Assembly (NCBI GenBank): GCA_937872445.1
Contig: CALMSL010000161.1
Coordinates: 1-64,000 of the forward strand
DNA length: 64,000 bases
From: an uncultured Microbacteriaceae bacterium
GTDB taxonomy: Bacteria > Actinomycetota > Actinomycetes > Actinomycetales > Microbacteriaceae
Reading direction: 5' to 3'
Numbering within the stretch: the first letter of the stretch is position 1; every line of letters starts with the position of its first letter. Below, one piece after another: positions 1-7,884 of this stretch. Both the position numbers and the translations under genes were made by a program. The notes under the pieces are model-generated. The model saw only the letters and a program-made list of their open reading frames with translations. It searched no databases and was not told the DNA's origin.

Positions 1-1602
1 GTCACGGAAGCTGAGGCACGAAACGAGCTCGCCGCTGAGCCGTACAAGCTCGAACTCATCGGTTTGAAGGGCGGAAACCACGCCGAGGACGAATCGGTGG
101 AGGTCGGGGGAGCCGAGCTCACCATTTACGACAACGTCGACGCCAAGACCGGCGAAACCGTGTGGAAGGACCTGTGCCGCGGGCCGCACCTGCCAAGCAC
201 CCGACTGATCGGCAACGGATTTGCGCTCACCAGAATCGCCGCGGCCTACTGGCGCGGATCGCAGGAAAACAAGCAGTTGCAGCGCGTCTACGGCACGGCG
301 TGGCCGACCAAGGACGAGCTGCGCGAATACCAGACCCGGATGGAGGAGGCCGCCAGGCGCGACCACCGCAAACTCGGCGTCGAGCTCGACCTGTTCTCGT
401 TTCCCACCGAAATCGGCTCGGGCCTTGCCGTGTGGCATCCGCGCGGCGGGGTCGTGCGGCAGGAGATCGAACAGCACTCCCTTCGGCGCAACCGCGAAGC
501 CGGCTACTCGTACGTGTACACGCCGCACATCACGAAAGCCGACCTCTTCGTGGAAAGCAACCACCTCGTCACCTACGCCGAGGGCATGTTCCCGCCCATC
601 CACATGGATGAAGAGCGCGACGCCGACGGGAACATCACCAGGCAGGGGCAGGACTACTACCTCAAGCCCATGAACTGCCCCATGCACATCCTGATCTACC
701 GCGAACGCGGCCGAAGCTACCGCGACCTGCCGATGCGGCTCAGCGAATTCGGCACGGTGTACCGAAACGAACTCTCCGGCGCGCTGCACGGCCTCACCAG
801 GGTTCGCGGATTCACCCAGGACGACGCCCACATCTTCGTGGCGCCCGAGCAACTGGAGGAAGAGTCCACCCGCGTTCTCGAATTCGTCCTCGGCCTGCTG
901 CGCGACTACGGGCTCACCGAATTCGAGCTCGAGCTCTCCCTGCGGGACGACGAAAAATCCAAGTGGATCGGATCGGATGAGAACTGGGACGCGGCAACGG
1001 AATCGCTGCGGCGGGTCGCTCACGCAAGCGGGCTCAAAGTCACGGAACAGCCGGGCGAAGCGGCGTTCTACGGGCCGAAGATCGACCTGAAAACGCGCGA
1101 CGCCATCGGACGTTCGTGGCAGCTTTCGACCGTGCAGGTGGACTTCAACCTGCCGGAGCGGTTCGGGCTCGAATACACCGCGGCGGACGGCACCCGACAG
1201 CGCCCGGTCATGATCCACCGTGCGCTTATGGGATCCATCGACCGGTTCTTCGCCATCCTGCTCGAACACTTCGCGGGGGCGTTCCCAGTGTGGTTGTCCC
1301 CGGTGCAGGCGATCGGCATCCCGGTCGCCGAAGAGTATTACGACTACCTGAGCGGCGTTATCGATCAGCTGAAGGCGGCCGGCGTGCGCGCCGAGGTGGA
1401 CTTCTCCAACGACCGGATGCCGAAGAAGATCCGCAACGCGACGCTGCAGAAAATCCCGTTCCAACTCATCGCAGGGGAGGAAGACCGCGCCGCGGGTGCC
1501 GTGAGTTTCCGCTTCCGCGACGGCCATCAGGAGAACGGCATTCCCGTGGCCGAGGCGATCGAACGCATCACGACCGCCATCGCCGAGCACGCGCAGGTCT
1601 GA
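1..1602 (+). CDS. thrS: Threonyl-tRNA synthetase, 5' end cut off by the window
   Basis: Class II aminoacyl-tRNA synthetase that charges tRNA-Thr in the cytoplasm. The open frame is continuous from base 1, so the N-terminal TGS domain and part of the editing domain lie outside. Counting residues from base 1, visible parts are the end of the editing/SAD region (CRGPHLP near 60), the catalytic core with MNCPMH (about 224), which carries the zinc-binding Cys, motif 2 ([15 protein letters not shown], about 266-280), and the C-terminal anticodon-binding domain (about 430-534). The internal TTG at base 64 is not the start. The stop is one base before the next gene, as expected for a thrS-HIT operon. 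Confidence 0.97.
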   Translation, partial: VTEAEARNELAAEPYKLELIGLKGGNHAEDESVEVGGAELTIYDNVDAKTGETVWKDLCRGPHLPSTRLIGNGFALTRIAAAYWRGSQENKQLQRVYGTAWPTKDELREYQTRMEEAARRDHRKLGVELDLFSFPTEIGSGLAVWHPRGGVVRQEIEQHSLRRNREAGYSYVYTPHITKADLFVESNHLVTYAEGMFPPIHMDEERDADGNITRQGQDYYLKPMNCPMHILIYRERGRSYRDLPMRLSEFGTVYRNELSGALHGLTRVRGFTQDDAHIFVAPEQLEEESTRVLEFVLGLLRDYGLTEFELELSLRDDEKSKWIGSDENWDAATESLRRVAHASGLKVTEQPGEAAFYGPKIDLKTRDAIGRSWQLSTVQVDFNLPERFGLEYTAADGTRQRPVMIHRALMGSIDRFFAILLEHFAGAFPVWLSPVQAIGIPVAEEYYDYLSGVIDQLKAAGVRAEVDFSNDRMPKKIRNATLQKIPFQLIAGEEDRAAGAVSFRFRDGHQENGIPVAEAIERITTAIAEHAQV

Positions 1603-1603
1603 C

Positions 1604-2128
1604 ATGGAAGATTCCGCCGACTTCGCCGGGGTTCCGGATGCGTTCCAGCGGCTGTGGACGCCGCACCGCCTCGTGTACGTGCAGGATCAGACGCAACCCG
1701 ACGAGCACACCTGCCCGTTTTGCGCCGCCCCCGGTATGGACGACGAGAAAGCGCTCATCGTCGCCCGCGGCGAGCACGCCTACGTGCTGTTGAACCTGTT
1801 CCCCTACAACTCGGGGCACCTTCTCGTATGCCCGTATCGGCATGTTGCGTTGTATGACGACGCGAACGCCGAGGAGGTGAACGAGATCGCGAGCCTCACG
1901 CAGACCGCGATGACCGTGACGAGGGACGTGTCGAACTGCGACGGATTCAACCTCGGAATGAACCAGGGACGCATTGCCGGCGCGGGAATCGCGGCCCACC
2001 TGCACCAGCACATCGTTCCGCGCTGGGCGCTGGATTCGAACTTCTTCCCCATCGTCGCCGAAACGAAGGCGCTTCCGAAGCTGCTCGGCGAGGTCCGGCG
2101 GGAAATCGCCGACGCGTGGCCGACATAG
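1604..2128 (+). CDS. HIT family hydrolase
   Basis: A 174-residue histidine-triad nucleotide hydrolase. The triad HLHQH lies at residues 132-136 and is followed by IVPRW; an upstream Cys pair (C37, C40, CPFC) probably binds zinc with downstream histidines. Family members hydrolyse nucleotide phosphoramidates or dinucleoside polyphosphates (Ap4A-phosphorylase-like); the true substrate cannot be read from sequence. The ATG follows the thrS stop by one base, so it is translationally coupled. The same thrS-HIT pairing occurs in mycobacteria. The stop codon is part of the predicted pdxS -10 hexamer. Confidence 0.93.
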   Translation: MEDSADFAGVPDAFQRLWTPHRLVYVQDQTQPDEHTCPFCAAPGMDDEKALIVARGEHAYVLLNLFPYNSGHLLVCPYRHVALYDDANAEEVNEIASLTQTAMTVTRDVSNCDGFNLGMNQGRIAGAGIAAHLHQHIVPRWALDSNFFPIVAETKALPKLLGEVRREIADAWPT

Positions 2129-2131
2129 AAT
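2126..2131 (+). promoter_or_regulatory. -10 element TAGAAT, leaderless pdxS promoter
   Basis: TAGAAT ends 6 nt before the pdxS ATG, so transcription should begin at or next to the start codon. There is no Shine-Dalgarno sequence in between. The hexamer overlaps the stop codon of the HIT gene. No clear -35 is visible. Confidence 0.55.
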
Positions 2132-2137
2132 AGAGGC

Positions 2138-3043
2138 ATGGCTAAGAACGACAAATCCACCGCAGAACAGGGCACGAGCCGCGTCAAGCGCGGGCTCGCC
2201 GAAATGCTCAAGGGCGGTGTCATCATGGACGTTGTTACGGCCGATCAGGCGAAAATCGCCGAAGACGCCGGCGCGGTCGCTGTCATGGCGCTCGAGCGGG
2301 TTCCGGCGGACATCCGCTCCCAGGGCGGCGTCGCCCGGATGAGCGACCCGGACCTCATCGACGGAATCATCAATGCGGTCTCCATCCCCGTGATGGCGAA
2401 AGCGCGCATCGGCCACTTCGTCGAGGCGCAGATCCTCGAGGCCCTCAAAGTCGACTACGTCGACGAATCCGAGGTGCTGAGCCCCGCCGACTACTCCAAC
2501 CACATCGACAAGTGGAAGTTCACGATTCCGTTCGTGTGCGGTGCCACCAACCTCGGCGAGGCGCTCCGCCGCATCTCGGAGGGCGCGGCCATGATCCGCT
2601 CCAAGGGCGAGGCAGGGACCGGCGACGTCTCGGAGGCGACGAAGCACATCCGCACGATCCTCGGCGAGATCAACGCGCTCAAGTCGAAGTCGAAGGATGA
2701 GCTGTACGTCGCCGCGAAGGAGCTCCAGGCACCGTACGACCTCGTTGCGGAAGTCGCCGAAACCGGAAAACTCCCCGTCGTCCTGTTCACCGCCGGCGGC
2801 GTCGCGACCCCGGCCGACGCCGCGCTCATGATGCAGCTGGGCGCCGACGGCGTGTTCGTGGGATCCGGAATCTTCAAGTCGGGCAATCCAGCGCAACGCG
2901 CCGCCGCAATTGTCAAGGCGACGACGTTCTACGACGATGCTGCGGTCCTCGCGGAGGTGTCCAGAGGCCTCGGAGAGGCGATGGTCGGGATCAACGTGTC
3001 CGATCTGCCCGCACCGCATCGGCTGGCCGAGCGCGGCTGGTAG
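2138..3043 (+). CDS. pdxS: Pyridoxal 5'-phosphate synthase lyase subunit PdxS
   Basis: Makes pyridoxal phosphate from ribose 5-phosphate, glyceraldehyde 3-phosphate and ammonia in the DXP-independent pathway; twelve PdxS subunits assemble with PdxT glutaminases. The 301 residues are full length. Visible family blocks are LKGGVIMDV (D31), the Lys in [11 protein letters not shown] (K88, equivalent to the substrate-binding lysine of other PdxS proteins), the KGEAGTGD phosphate-binding block, and the conserved end [11 protein letters not shown]. The ATG at 2138 is favoured by the -10 element 6 nt upstream and by a normal N-terminus. pdxT follows directly in the same reading frame. Confidence 0.98.
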   Translation: MAKNDKSTAEQGTSRVKRGLAEMLKGGVIMDVVTADQAKIAEDAGAVAVMALERVPADIRSQGGVARMSDPDLIDGIINAVSIPVMAKARIGHFVEAQILEALKVDYVDESEVLSPADYSNHIDKWKFTIPFVCGATNLGEALRRISEGAAMIRSKGEAGTGDVSEATKHIRTILGEINALKSKSKDELYVAAKELQAPYDLVAEVAETGKLPVVLFTAGGVATPADAALMMQLGADGVFVGSGIFKSGNPAQRAAAIVKATTFYDDAAVLAEVSRGLGEAMVGINVSDLPAPHRLAERGW

Positions 3044-3061
3044 GTCACGAAAACGTCAGCA

Positions 3062-3646
3062 CTGCGCATCGGAGTCCTCGCACTTCAGGGTGATTTCCGC
3101 GAACACCTCACGGTTCTTCGCGGTTTCGGGGCGGATGCCATTCCGCTTCGCCGCGCGAGCGAACTGCCCGAAATCGACGGGCTCGTCATCCCCGGCGGCG
3201 AGTCAAGCGTCATGGACAAGCTTTCCCGCACGTTCGGGCTTCGCGACCCGCTGAAGCAGGCCATCGCGTCAGGGCTTCCCGTGTATGGCACGTGCGCCGG
3301 CCTCATCATGCTCTCCACGAACATCCTGGACGGCATTGAAGGGCAGAAGAGTCTCGGCGGAATCGACATCGACGTGCGGCGGAACGCGTTCGGTTCGCAA
3401 ACCGATTCCTTCGAGGTCGACCTCGACGTCCCGGCCATCGGCGCACCGCCGCTCCACGCGGTGTTCATCAGGGCGCCCGTCGTCGAACGGGTCGGTTCGA
3501 CGGTGACGGCGCTGGCCACGCTCGATGATGGCCGCGTCGTCGCGGTCGAACAGGGCAGCCTTCTCGGAACGTCCTTTCATCCGGAAATGACCGAGGACCA
3601 CCGCTTCCACAGGTACTTTCTGGAACGGGTGCGCGCGAACCGCTGA
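3062..3646 (+). CDS. pdxT: Pyridoxal 5'-phosphate synthase glutaminase subunit PdxT, start codon unusual
   Basis: Class I glutamine amidotransferase that hydrolyses glutamine and passes ammonia to PdxS. Counting from 3062, the nucleophile is C78 in GTCAGL, with H173 and E175 (FHPEM) completing the triad; PGGESS is also present. The homologous frame (RIGVLALQGDFREH) begins right after the pdxS stop but has no ATG, GTG or TTG until 3212, which would delete the first about 50 conserved residues. Candidates are CTG at 3062 (used here), ACG at 3053, or GTC at 3044, one base away from GTG. The body of the gene is intact. The start is uncertain; the function is not. Confidence 0.88.
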   Translation: MRIGVLALQGDFREHLTVLRGFGADAIPLRRASELPEIDGLVIPGGESSVMDKLSRTFGLRDPLKQAIASGLPVYGTCAGLIMLSTNILDGIEGQKSLGGIDIDVRRNAFGSQTDSFEVDLDVPAIGAPPLHAVFIRAPVVERVGSTVTALATLDDGRVVAVEQGSLLGTSFHPEMTEDHRFHRYFLERVRANR

Positions 3647-3676
3647 GCTCCCTGCGCGCGGTGCCATGCTGGGGGC

Positions 3677-4282
3677 ATGAAAATCTACTCGGACTATCCG
3701 GCACGCCGCATCCTGCAAATTCTGGTGGACATCCTTGCCGTCGCCCTGATCTGGTTCGGAATCTGGCTCGGAACCTTCGTCGGGTCGGCGATCGCGACCG
3801 CCGCGGAGGTCGGGCGCCAGCTGGAGTCAGCCGGGGCCGGGTTTCGGGGCGCCATGACGGATGTTGCGGGCGTGCTCGAAAACGCTCCGTTCATCGGCAC
3901 GGCGATCCGCCAGCCGTTCGACGCCGCGAGCGGAACGGGGGGAATCCTCGAGAGCATGGGGCAGACCACGGCATCCTTCATCACGACGACAGCGTTCGTC
4001 GTCGGCGTCGTCGTCGGGGCAGTGATCGTCCTCGCCGTCGGCTGGTTCTGGCTGACCAGGCGGATCCGATTCGCCCGGCGTGCGACCCAGGCGAGCCGCC
4101 TGGCGAAACTCGACGACGGGCCGGACCTGCTCGCGCTCCGGGCGCTCGTGACGGGCACGAGGACGGAACTTGCCGCGGCGGATGCGCGCCCCGTGGAGGC
4201 GTGGCGCGCCGGCGATCTGGAGGCCATCCGCAGGCTTGCCGGGATCGAGCTGCGGAGGGCGGGCGTGCGGATCGCCGGATAG
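3677..4282 (+). CDS. Two-helix membrane protein of unknown function
   Basis: I do not recognise a named family. The 201-residue protein has an N-terminal hydrophobic helix (about 12-38), a roughly 65-residue segment that probably lies outside the membrane (about 40-100, Gly/Ala-rich), a second helix (about 104-126), and an Arg-rich C-terminal cytoplasmic tail with LARR/LRR-type helices. The hairpin topology, with both ends inside, follows from positive charge at RR (10-11) and RRIRFARR (128-135). It sits between pdxT and the yebC homologue, 30 bp after pdxT. A weak G-rich ribosome-binding site (GGGGG) precedes the ATG. Composition matches its neighbours. Confidence 0.75.
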   Translation: MKIYSDYPARRILQILVDILAVALIWFGIWLGTFVGSAIATAAEVGRQLESAGAGFRGAMTDVAGVLENAPFIGTAIRQPFDAASGTGGILESMGQTTASFITTTAFVVGVVVGAVIVLAVGWFWLTRRIRFARRATQASRLAKLDDGPDLLALRALVTGTRTELAAADARPVEAWRAGDLEAIRRLAGIELRRAGVRIAG

Positions 4283-4285
4283 AAT
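4280..4285 (+). promoter_or_regulatory. -10 element TAGAAT upstream of the YebC-family gene
   Basis: TAGAAT overlaps the end of the preceding membrane-protein gene. A transcription start near 4292 would give a leader of about 42 nt that contains GAGGAG, the ribosome-binding site for the GTG at 4334. Confidence 0.4.
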
Positions 4286-4333
4286 CGACTAACCAAACGA
4301 GAGGTGTGCGGTGTTGATGGTGAGGAGCGCGTC

Positions 4334-5098
4334 GTGAGTGGGCATTCGAAGTGGGCGACCACCAAACACAAGAAGGCCGTCATCGATGCGCGTCGCGCGA
4401 AGTCTTTCGCGAAACTCATCAAGAACATCGAAGTCGCCGCCAAGATCGGCGGAGCGGACCTCTCCGGCAACCCGACGCTCGTGGACGCCATCCAGAAGGC
4501 GAAAAAGACGAGCGTGCCCAACGACAACATCGATCGCGCCGTCAAGCGCGGCGCAGGGCTCACCGGCGAGTCGATCGACTACCAGACGATCATGTACGAA
4601 GGGTACGGCCCGAACGGCGTTGCCCTCCTCGTGGAGTGCCTCACCGACAACCGAAACCGTGCCGCCGCTGAGGTGCGGACCATCATGTCCCGCAACGGCG
4701 GGACCATGGCCGATCCGGGAAGCGTCGCCTACAACTTCAACCGCAAAGGGGTCATCTCGATCACGAAGGCGGACGGGGTCACCGAGGACGACATCCTCAT
4801 GGCCGTACTGGATGCCGGCGCAGAGGAAGTCAACGACCAGGGCGGTGGATTCGAGGTCATCACGGATCCCTCGCACCTGGTGGCTGCCCGGACCGCGCTG
4901 CAGGAGGCAGGGATCGACTACGACTCCGCGGAAGCGGAATTCGTGCCCAACGTGAGCGTGGAAGTAGATGCCGAAACGGCCAGAAAAGTCTTCCGCCTCA
5001 TCGACGCGCTCGAGGACAGCGACGACGTGCAGAACATTTTCGCGAACTTCCACATCCCGCCCGACGTGCAGGCGGTGCTGGATGCCGACGACGAGTAA
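4334..5098 (+). CDS. YebC/PmpR family transcriptional regulator or translation factor
   Basis: A 254-residue member of the YebC/TACO1 family. These are cytoplasmic proteins described either as DNA-binding regulators or as factors that help ribosomes through difficult peptides; which applies here is open. The start GTG at 4334 gives the family N-terminus [14 protein letters not shown] and has GAGGAG just upstream; an in-frame GTG at 4304 would add ten non-conserved residues. Conserved blocks include [12 protein letters not shown], the [14 protein letters not shown] strand and the acidic C-terminal domain. It lies directly before ruvCAB, the usual actinobacterial position. Confidence 0.95.
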   Translation: MSGHSKWATTKHKKAVIDARRAKSFAKLIKNIEVAAKIGGADLSGNPTLVDAIQKAKKTSVPNDNIDRAVKRGAGLTGESIDYQTIMYEGYGPNGVALLVECLTDNRNRAAAEVRTIMSRNGGTMADPGSVAYNFNRKGVISITKADGVTEDDILMAVLDAGAEEVNDQGGGFEVITDPSHLVAARTALQEAGIDYDSAEAEFVPNVSVEVDAETARKVFRLIDALEDSDDVQNIFANFHIPPDVQAVLDADDE

Positions 5099-5112
5099 TC
5101 CCTGAGCTGCGC

Positions 5113-5697
5113 ATGACGCTTCGCGTGCTGGGCATCGACCCCGGATTGACCCGGTGCGGTGTCGGCGTCGTCGATGTGTCGCCGGACCGCACAGCCACCC
5201 TGGTTGCCGTGGATGTCATCCGGACGGACAAGGCCGCCCCGCTTGAGCGGCGCCTCCTGGACATCGGAGCCGGGCTTGAGGCGATTCTCGACGAGTTCGA
5301 ACCGGCCGCGGTCGCACTCGAGCGGGTTTTCGCCCAGCAGAACCTCCACTCCGTCATGGGCGTGGCCCAGGCCAGCGGCGTGGCATTGCTGCTGTCGGCG
5401 CGGCGCAACCTTGCTGTCGGCCTTCACACGCCGACCGAAGTGAAGGCCGCGCTCACCGGGCACGGGGGCGCGAACAAGAAGCAGCTTGGCGCGATGGTCG
5501 CCCGGATCCTCCGCCTCGATGCCGTACCGACACCGGCCGACGCGTCGGATGCGCTCGCCCTGGCGATCTGCCACGCCTGGCGGCAGGGTTTCGCGCCGCC
5601 CGCGCCCACCGGGACCCTGACTCCCGCACAGGAGGCGTGGCGCGCCGCTGAACGGTCGACGGGAAGGACACCGGCCCGCCCTAGGCTGGACGAATGA
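5113..5697 (+). CDS. ruvC: Holliday junction resolvase RuvC
   Basis: Dimeric endonuclease that cuts Holliday junctions delivered by RuvAB. The RNase H-like fold starts with [10 protein letters not shown], where D9 is the first catalytic acid; [10 protein letters not shown] supplies the second, and the [12 protein letters not shown] block the last acidic residues. At 194 residues it is slightly longer than most RuvC proteins because of a Pro/Arg-rich tail after about residue 160. It starts 14 bp after the YebC-family stop. Its last bases overlap the ruvA start (ATGA), so ruvC and ruvA are coupled. Confidence 0.97.
   Translation: MTLRVLGIDPGLTRCGVGVVDVSPDRTATLVAVDVIRTDKAAPLERRLLDIGAGLEAILDEFEPAAVALERVFAQQNLHSVMGVAQASGVALLLSARRNLAVGLHTPTEVKAALTGHGGANKKQLGAMVARILRLDAVPTPADASDALALAICHAWRQGFAPPAPTGTLTPAQEAWRAAERSTGRTPARPRLDE
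5682..5687 (+). promoter_or_regulatory. -10 element TAGGCT, internal leaderless ruvA promoter
   Basis: TAGGCT ends 6 nt before the ruvA ATG, inside the last codons of ruvC. It predicts a leaderless ruvAB transcript independent of ruvC. Confidence 0.45.
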
Positions 5698-6311
5698 TCG
5701 CGTCGCTGAGTGGAACCGTGCTTGCCGTGGCAGGCACGACCGTGATCATCGAGGTGGGGGGAGTGGGTCTGCAGGTCGCGGTGACCCCGGCGCACGCGCA
5801 GGAACTTCGGATCGGCTCCGAGGCGAAACTCCGCACCGCACTCGTGGTGCGGGAGGACGAACTCGCCCTGTACGGCTTCGCCGGCGACGAGGGCAAAGAG
5901 GTCTTCGATCTCCTCCGCGGCGTGAGCGGAGTCGGCCCGAAGTCGGCCATGGCCGTGCTCGCCGCGCTCACCCCGGCAGAGATCGCCGCCGCGGTCGCGA
6001 ACGAGGATGATGTGGCGTTCCGCAAGGTTTCCGGCATCGGCCCCAAGACGGCAAAACTCATCGTGGTTTCGCTCGCCGGGAAAATGAAGGCCACTGCGGC
6101 CAGCGGCGACCGTGTACCGGGCGCTGCGCCAACCATCGCACACAACGTGATCATCGCCCTCGTCGGCCTCGGCTGGTCGGAGCGGGTCGCCGCACAGGCG
6201 GTCGACGACGCCATCGCGACAGCAGCGGAGAGCGAGCGGGAGTCGGTGCCTCACTTGCTTCGCCACGCACTCGCCCAGCTTGGGCCAACCTCGAATCAGG
6301 GGTCACGATGA
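5694..6311 (+). CDS. ruvA: Holliday junction DNA helicase subunit RuvA
   Basis: Tetrameric protein that holds the Holliday junction in an open square and recruits RuvB motors. The 205 residues show the N-terminal OB-fold ([12 protein letters not shown] through about 65), two helix-hairpin-helix motifs (VSGVGPKSA, about 77-85, and VSGIGPKTA, about 112-120), and a C-terminal three-helix domain that contacts RuvB ([18 protein letters not shown]). The ATG overlaps the ruvC stop by four bases and lies 6 nt after a TAGGCT element. Its stop overlaps the ruvB start. Confidence 0.97.
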   Translation: MIASLSGTVLAVAGTTVIIEVGGVGLQVAVTPAHAQELRIGSEAKLRTALVVREDELALYGFAGDEGKEVFDLLRGVSGVGPKSAMAVLAALTPAEIAAAVANEDDVAFRKVSGIGPKTAKLIVVSLAGKMKATAASGDRVPGAAPTIAHNVIIALVGLGWSERVAAQAVDDAIATAAESERESVPHLLRHALAQLGPTSNQGSR

Positions 6312-7345
6312 CTCCTGACGACGACCAGCCCTCGGCGATCGTGCGGCCGATGCCGGAGTCCGACGTCGAGCTCGCATTCGAGGGAGCGCTTCGGCCGAAA
6401 ACGCTCGCCGAATTTGTCGGACAGCAGAAAGTGCGGGCGCAGCTGCAACTGCTCCTGGATGCCGCGCGGATGCAGAACCGCGCTCCCGACCACATCCTGC
6501 TCGCCGGGCCGCCGGGGCTCGGCAAGACGACCCTCGCCATGATCGTGGCCGAGGAGAGCGGGCGCCCGCTGCGCATCACGAGCGGCCCCGCCATCCAGCA
6601 CGCGGGCGACCTCGCCGCCGTTCTCTCGTCCCTGTTGCCCGGAGAAATCCTGTTCATCGACGAAATCCACCGGATGGCCCGCTCCGCCGAGGAAATGCTG
6701 TACCTCGCGATGGAGGATTTCCGCATCGACATCATGGTCGGAAAGGGCGCAGGGGCCACGTCGATCCCTCTCGACCTCGCCCCCTTCACCCTCATCGGAG
6801 CCACCACCCGCTCCGGTTTGCTCCCGAATCCGCTGCGGGACCGGTTCGGGTTCACCGCGCACCTGGAGTTTTACGAAACGGTCGAGCTCGAACAGGTGCT
6901 TGTGCGTGCAGCCGGATTGCTCGCGCTCGACGTCGACGCGAAGTCGACCACGGAGATCGCCGGGCGCAGCAGAGGAACCCCGCGCATCGCGAACCGGCTG
7001 CTGCGCCGGGTGCGCGACTATTCGCTCGTGCACGACTCCGACGGGCTGGCCGCCGTGCGCGCGGCGCTCGAACTGTACGACGTGGACGAGTTCGGTCTCG
7101 ATCGCCTCGACCGGGCCGTGCTGAGCGCGATCGTCAGCCGATTCGATGGAGGACCGGTCGGGCTGAACACGCTCGCGGTTTCGGTGGGGGAGGAAGCAGA
7201 AACGATTGAATCGGTGGTGGAACCGTTCCTCGTCCGGATCGGCCTGCTGACCCGAACTCCGCGGGGCCGGGTGGCGACGAAACAGGCCTGGCAACATCTT
7301 GGCCTCACCCGGCAGTCCAATGACCTCTTCGGTGATGACCTATAA
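6308..7345 (+). CDS. ruvB: Holliday junction branch migration ATPase RuvB
   Basis: Hexameric AAA+ motor that drives branch migration on RuvA-bound junctions. The 345 residues contain Walker [10 protein letters not shown] (67-75), Walker B LFIDEIH (115-121), sensor 1 GATTRSG, the Arg-finger block PLRDRFG, and a C-terminal winged-helix domain ending in [15 protein letters not shown]. It begins with ATG overlapping the ruvA stop (ATGA), completing the ruvCAB operon. A strong -10 for the sec operon begins 5 bases before its stop. Confidence 0.98.
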   Translation: MTPDDDQPSAIVRPMPESDVELAFEGALRPKTLAEFVGQQKVRAQLQLLLDAARMQNRAPDHILLAGPPGLGKTTLAMIVAEESGRPLRITSGPAIQHAGDLAAVLSSLLPGEILFIDEIHRMARSAEEMLYLAMEDFRIDIMVGKGAGATSIPLDLAPFTLIGATTRSGLLPNPLRDRFGFTAHLEFYETVELEQVLVRAAGLLALDVDAKSTTEIAGRSRGTPRIANRLLRRVRDYSLVHDSDGLAAVRAALELYDVDEFGLDRLDRAVLSAIVSRFDGGPVGLNTLAVSVGEEAETIESVVEPFLVRIGLLTRTPRGRVATKQAWQHLGLTRQSNDLFGDDL

Positions 7346-7346
7346 T
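7341..7346 (+). promoter_or_regulatory. -10 element TATAAT for yajC-secD-secF
   Basis: A consensus TATAAT at the end of ruvB predicts a start near 7353 and a leader of about 85 nt before yajC. No convincing -35 is seen. It is the best match to the consensus hexamer in the window. Confidence 0.55.
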
Positions 7347-7437
7347 TCAATCTGGCCATAACACCCTCGCGATGTCCTGTCGCGCTGAAAACTCGTGAAT
7401 CGGCTACGCACACAACCCCGGAAGGCCTAACGCCACC

Positions 7438-7836
7438 ATGGATTACACCCTCATTCTTATCGCGGTCGTCTTGGCCGTGTTTATTTTCTTCCAGTACCGC
7501 AGCTCGAAGAAGCGCCAGCGGGATGCCGCTGAGCGTCTGGCGACCCTGCTTCCGGGCGTTGAGGTCATGACGAACTTCGGCCTGTACGGCACGCTCGTGT
7601 CCATCGATGAAGACGACAACATGGCGTATGTGGAAGTTGCCCCGAAGACGGTCATCAAGCTTCACCGCCAGGTTCTGTTGAAGGCCGTCGACCCGGTCGT
7701 TCCGGAGGAGCCGACAGAGGATGCAGAGGCCGCACCCGAATTGAACACGTCGAGCTCGACGCCGATGGCGGAGCCGGAATTCGGCGAGCGCACGAAGAAG
7801 CCGACACGCAAGAAGCCTTCGGCCGACTCCGAATAG
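7438..7836 (+). CDS. yajC: Preprotein translocase accessory subunit YajC
   Basis: Small single-pass inner-membrane partner of SecDF in the Sec export machinery. The 132-residue protein begins with one transmembrane helix (about 3-20, YTLILIAVVLAVFIFFQY), then a basic stretch RSSKKRQ, the YajC core with LLPGVEVMTNFGLYGTLVSI, and an acidic, low-complexity tail ending in a Lys/Arg-rich patch (KKPTRKKPS). The secD start is 48 bp downstream, giving the usual yajC-secD-secF order. Confidence 0.94.
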   Translation: MDYTLILIAVVLAVFIFFQYRSSKKRQRDAAERLATLLPGVEVMTNFGLYGTLVSIDEDDNMAYVEVAPKTVIKLHRQVLLKAVDPVVPEEPTEDAEAAPELNTSSSTPMAEPEFGERTKKPTRKKPSADSE

Positions 7837-7884
7837 TCGCCGGACATCCCTTTTACCTGTTCCCGTTAGAAAGCAGAGTCACAC

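Noticed and set aside
3041..3064. Programmed TAG read-through producing PdxS-PdxT as the main explanation
   Set aside because: In-frame layout permits it, but a lost or miscalled GTG or a CTG start is simpler; kept only as a possibility in the pdxT finding.
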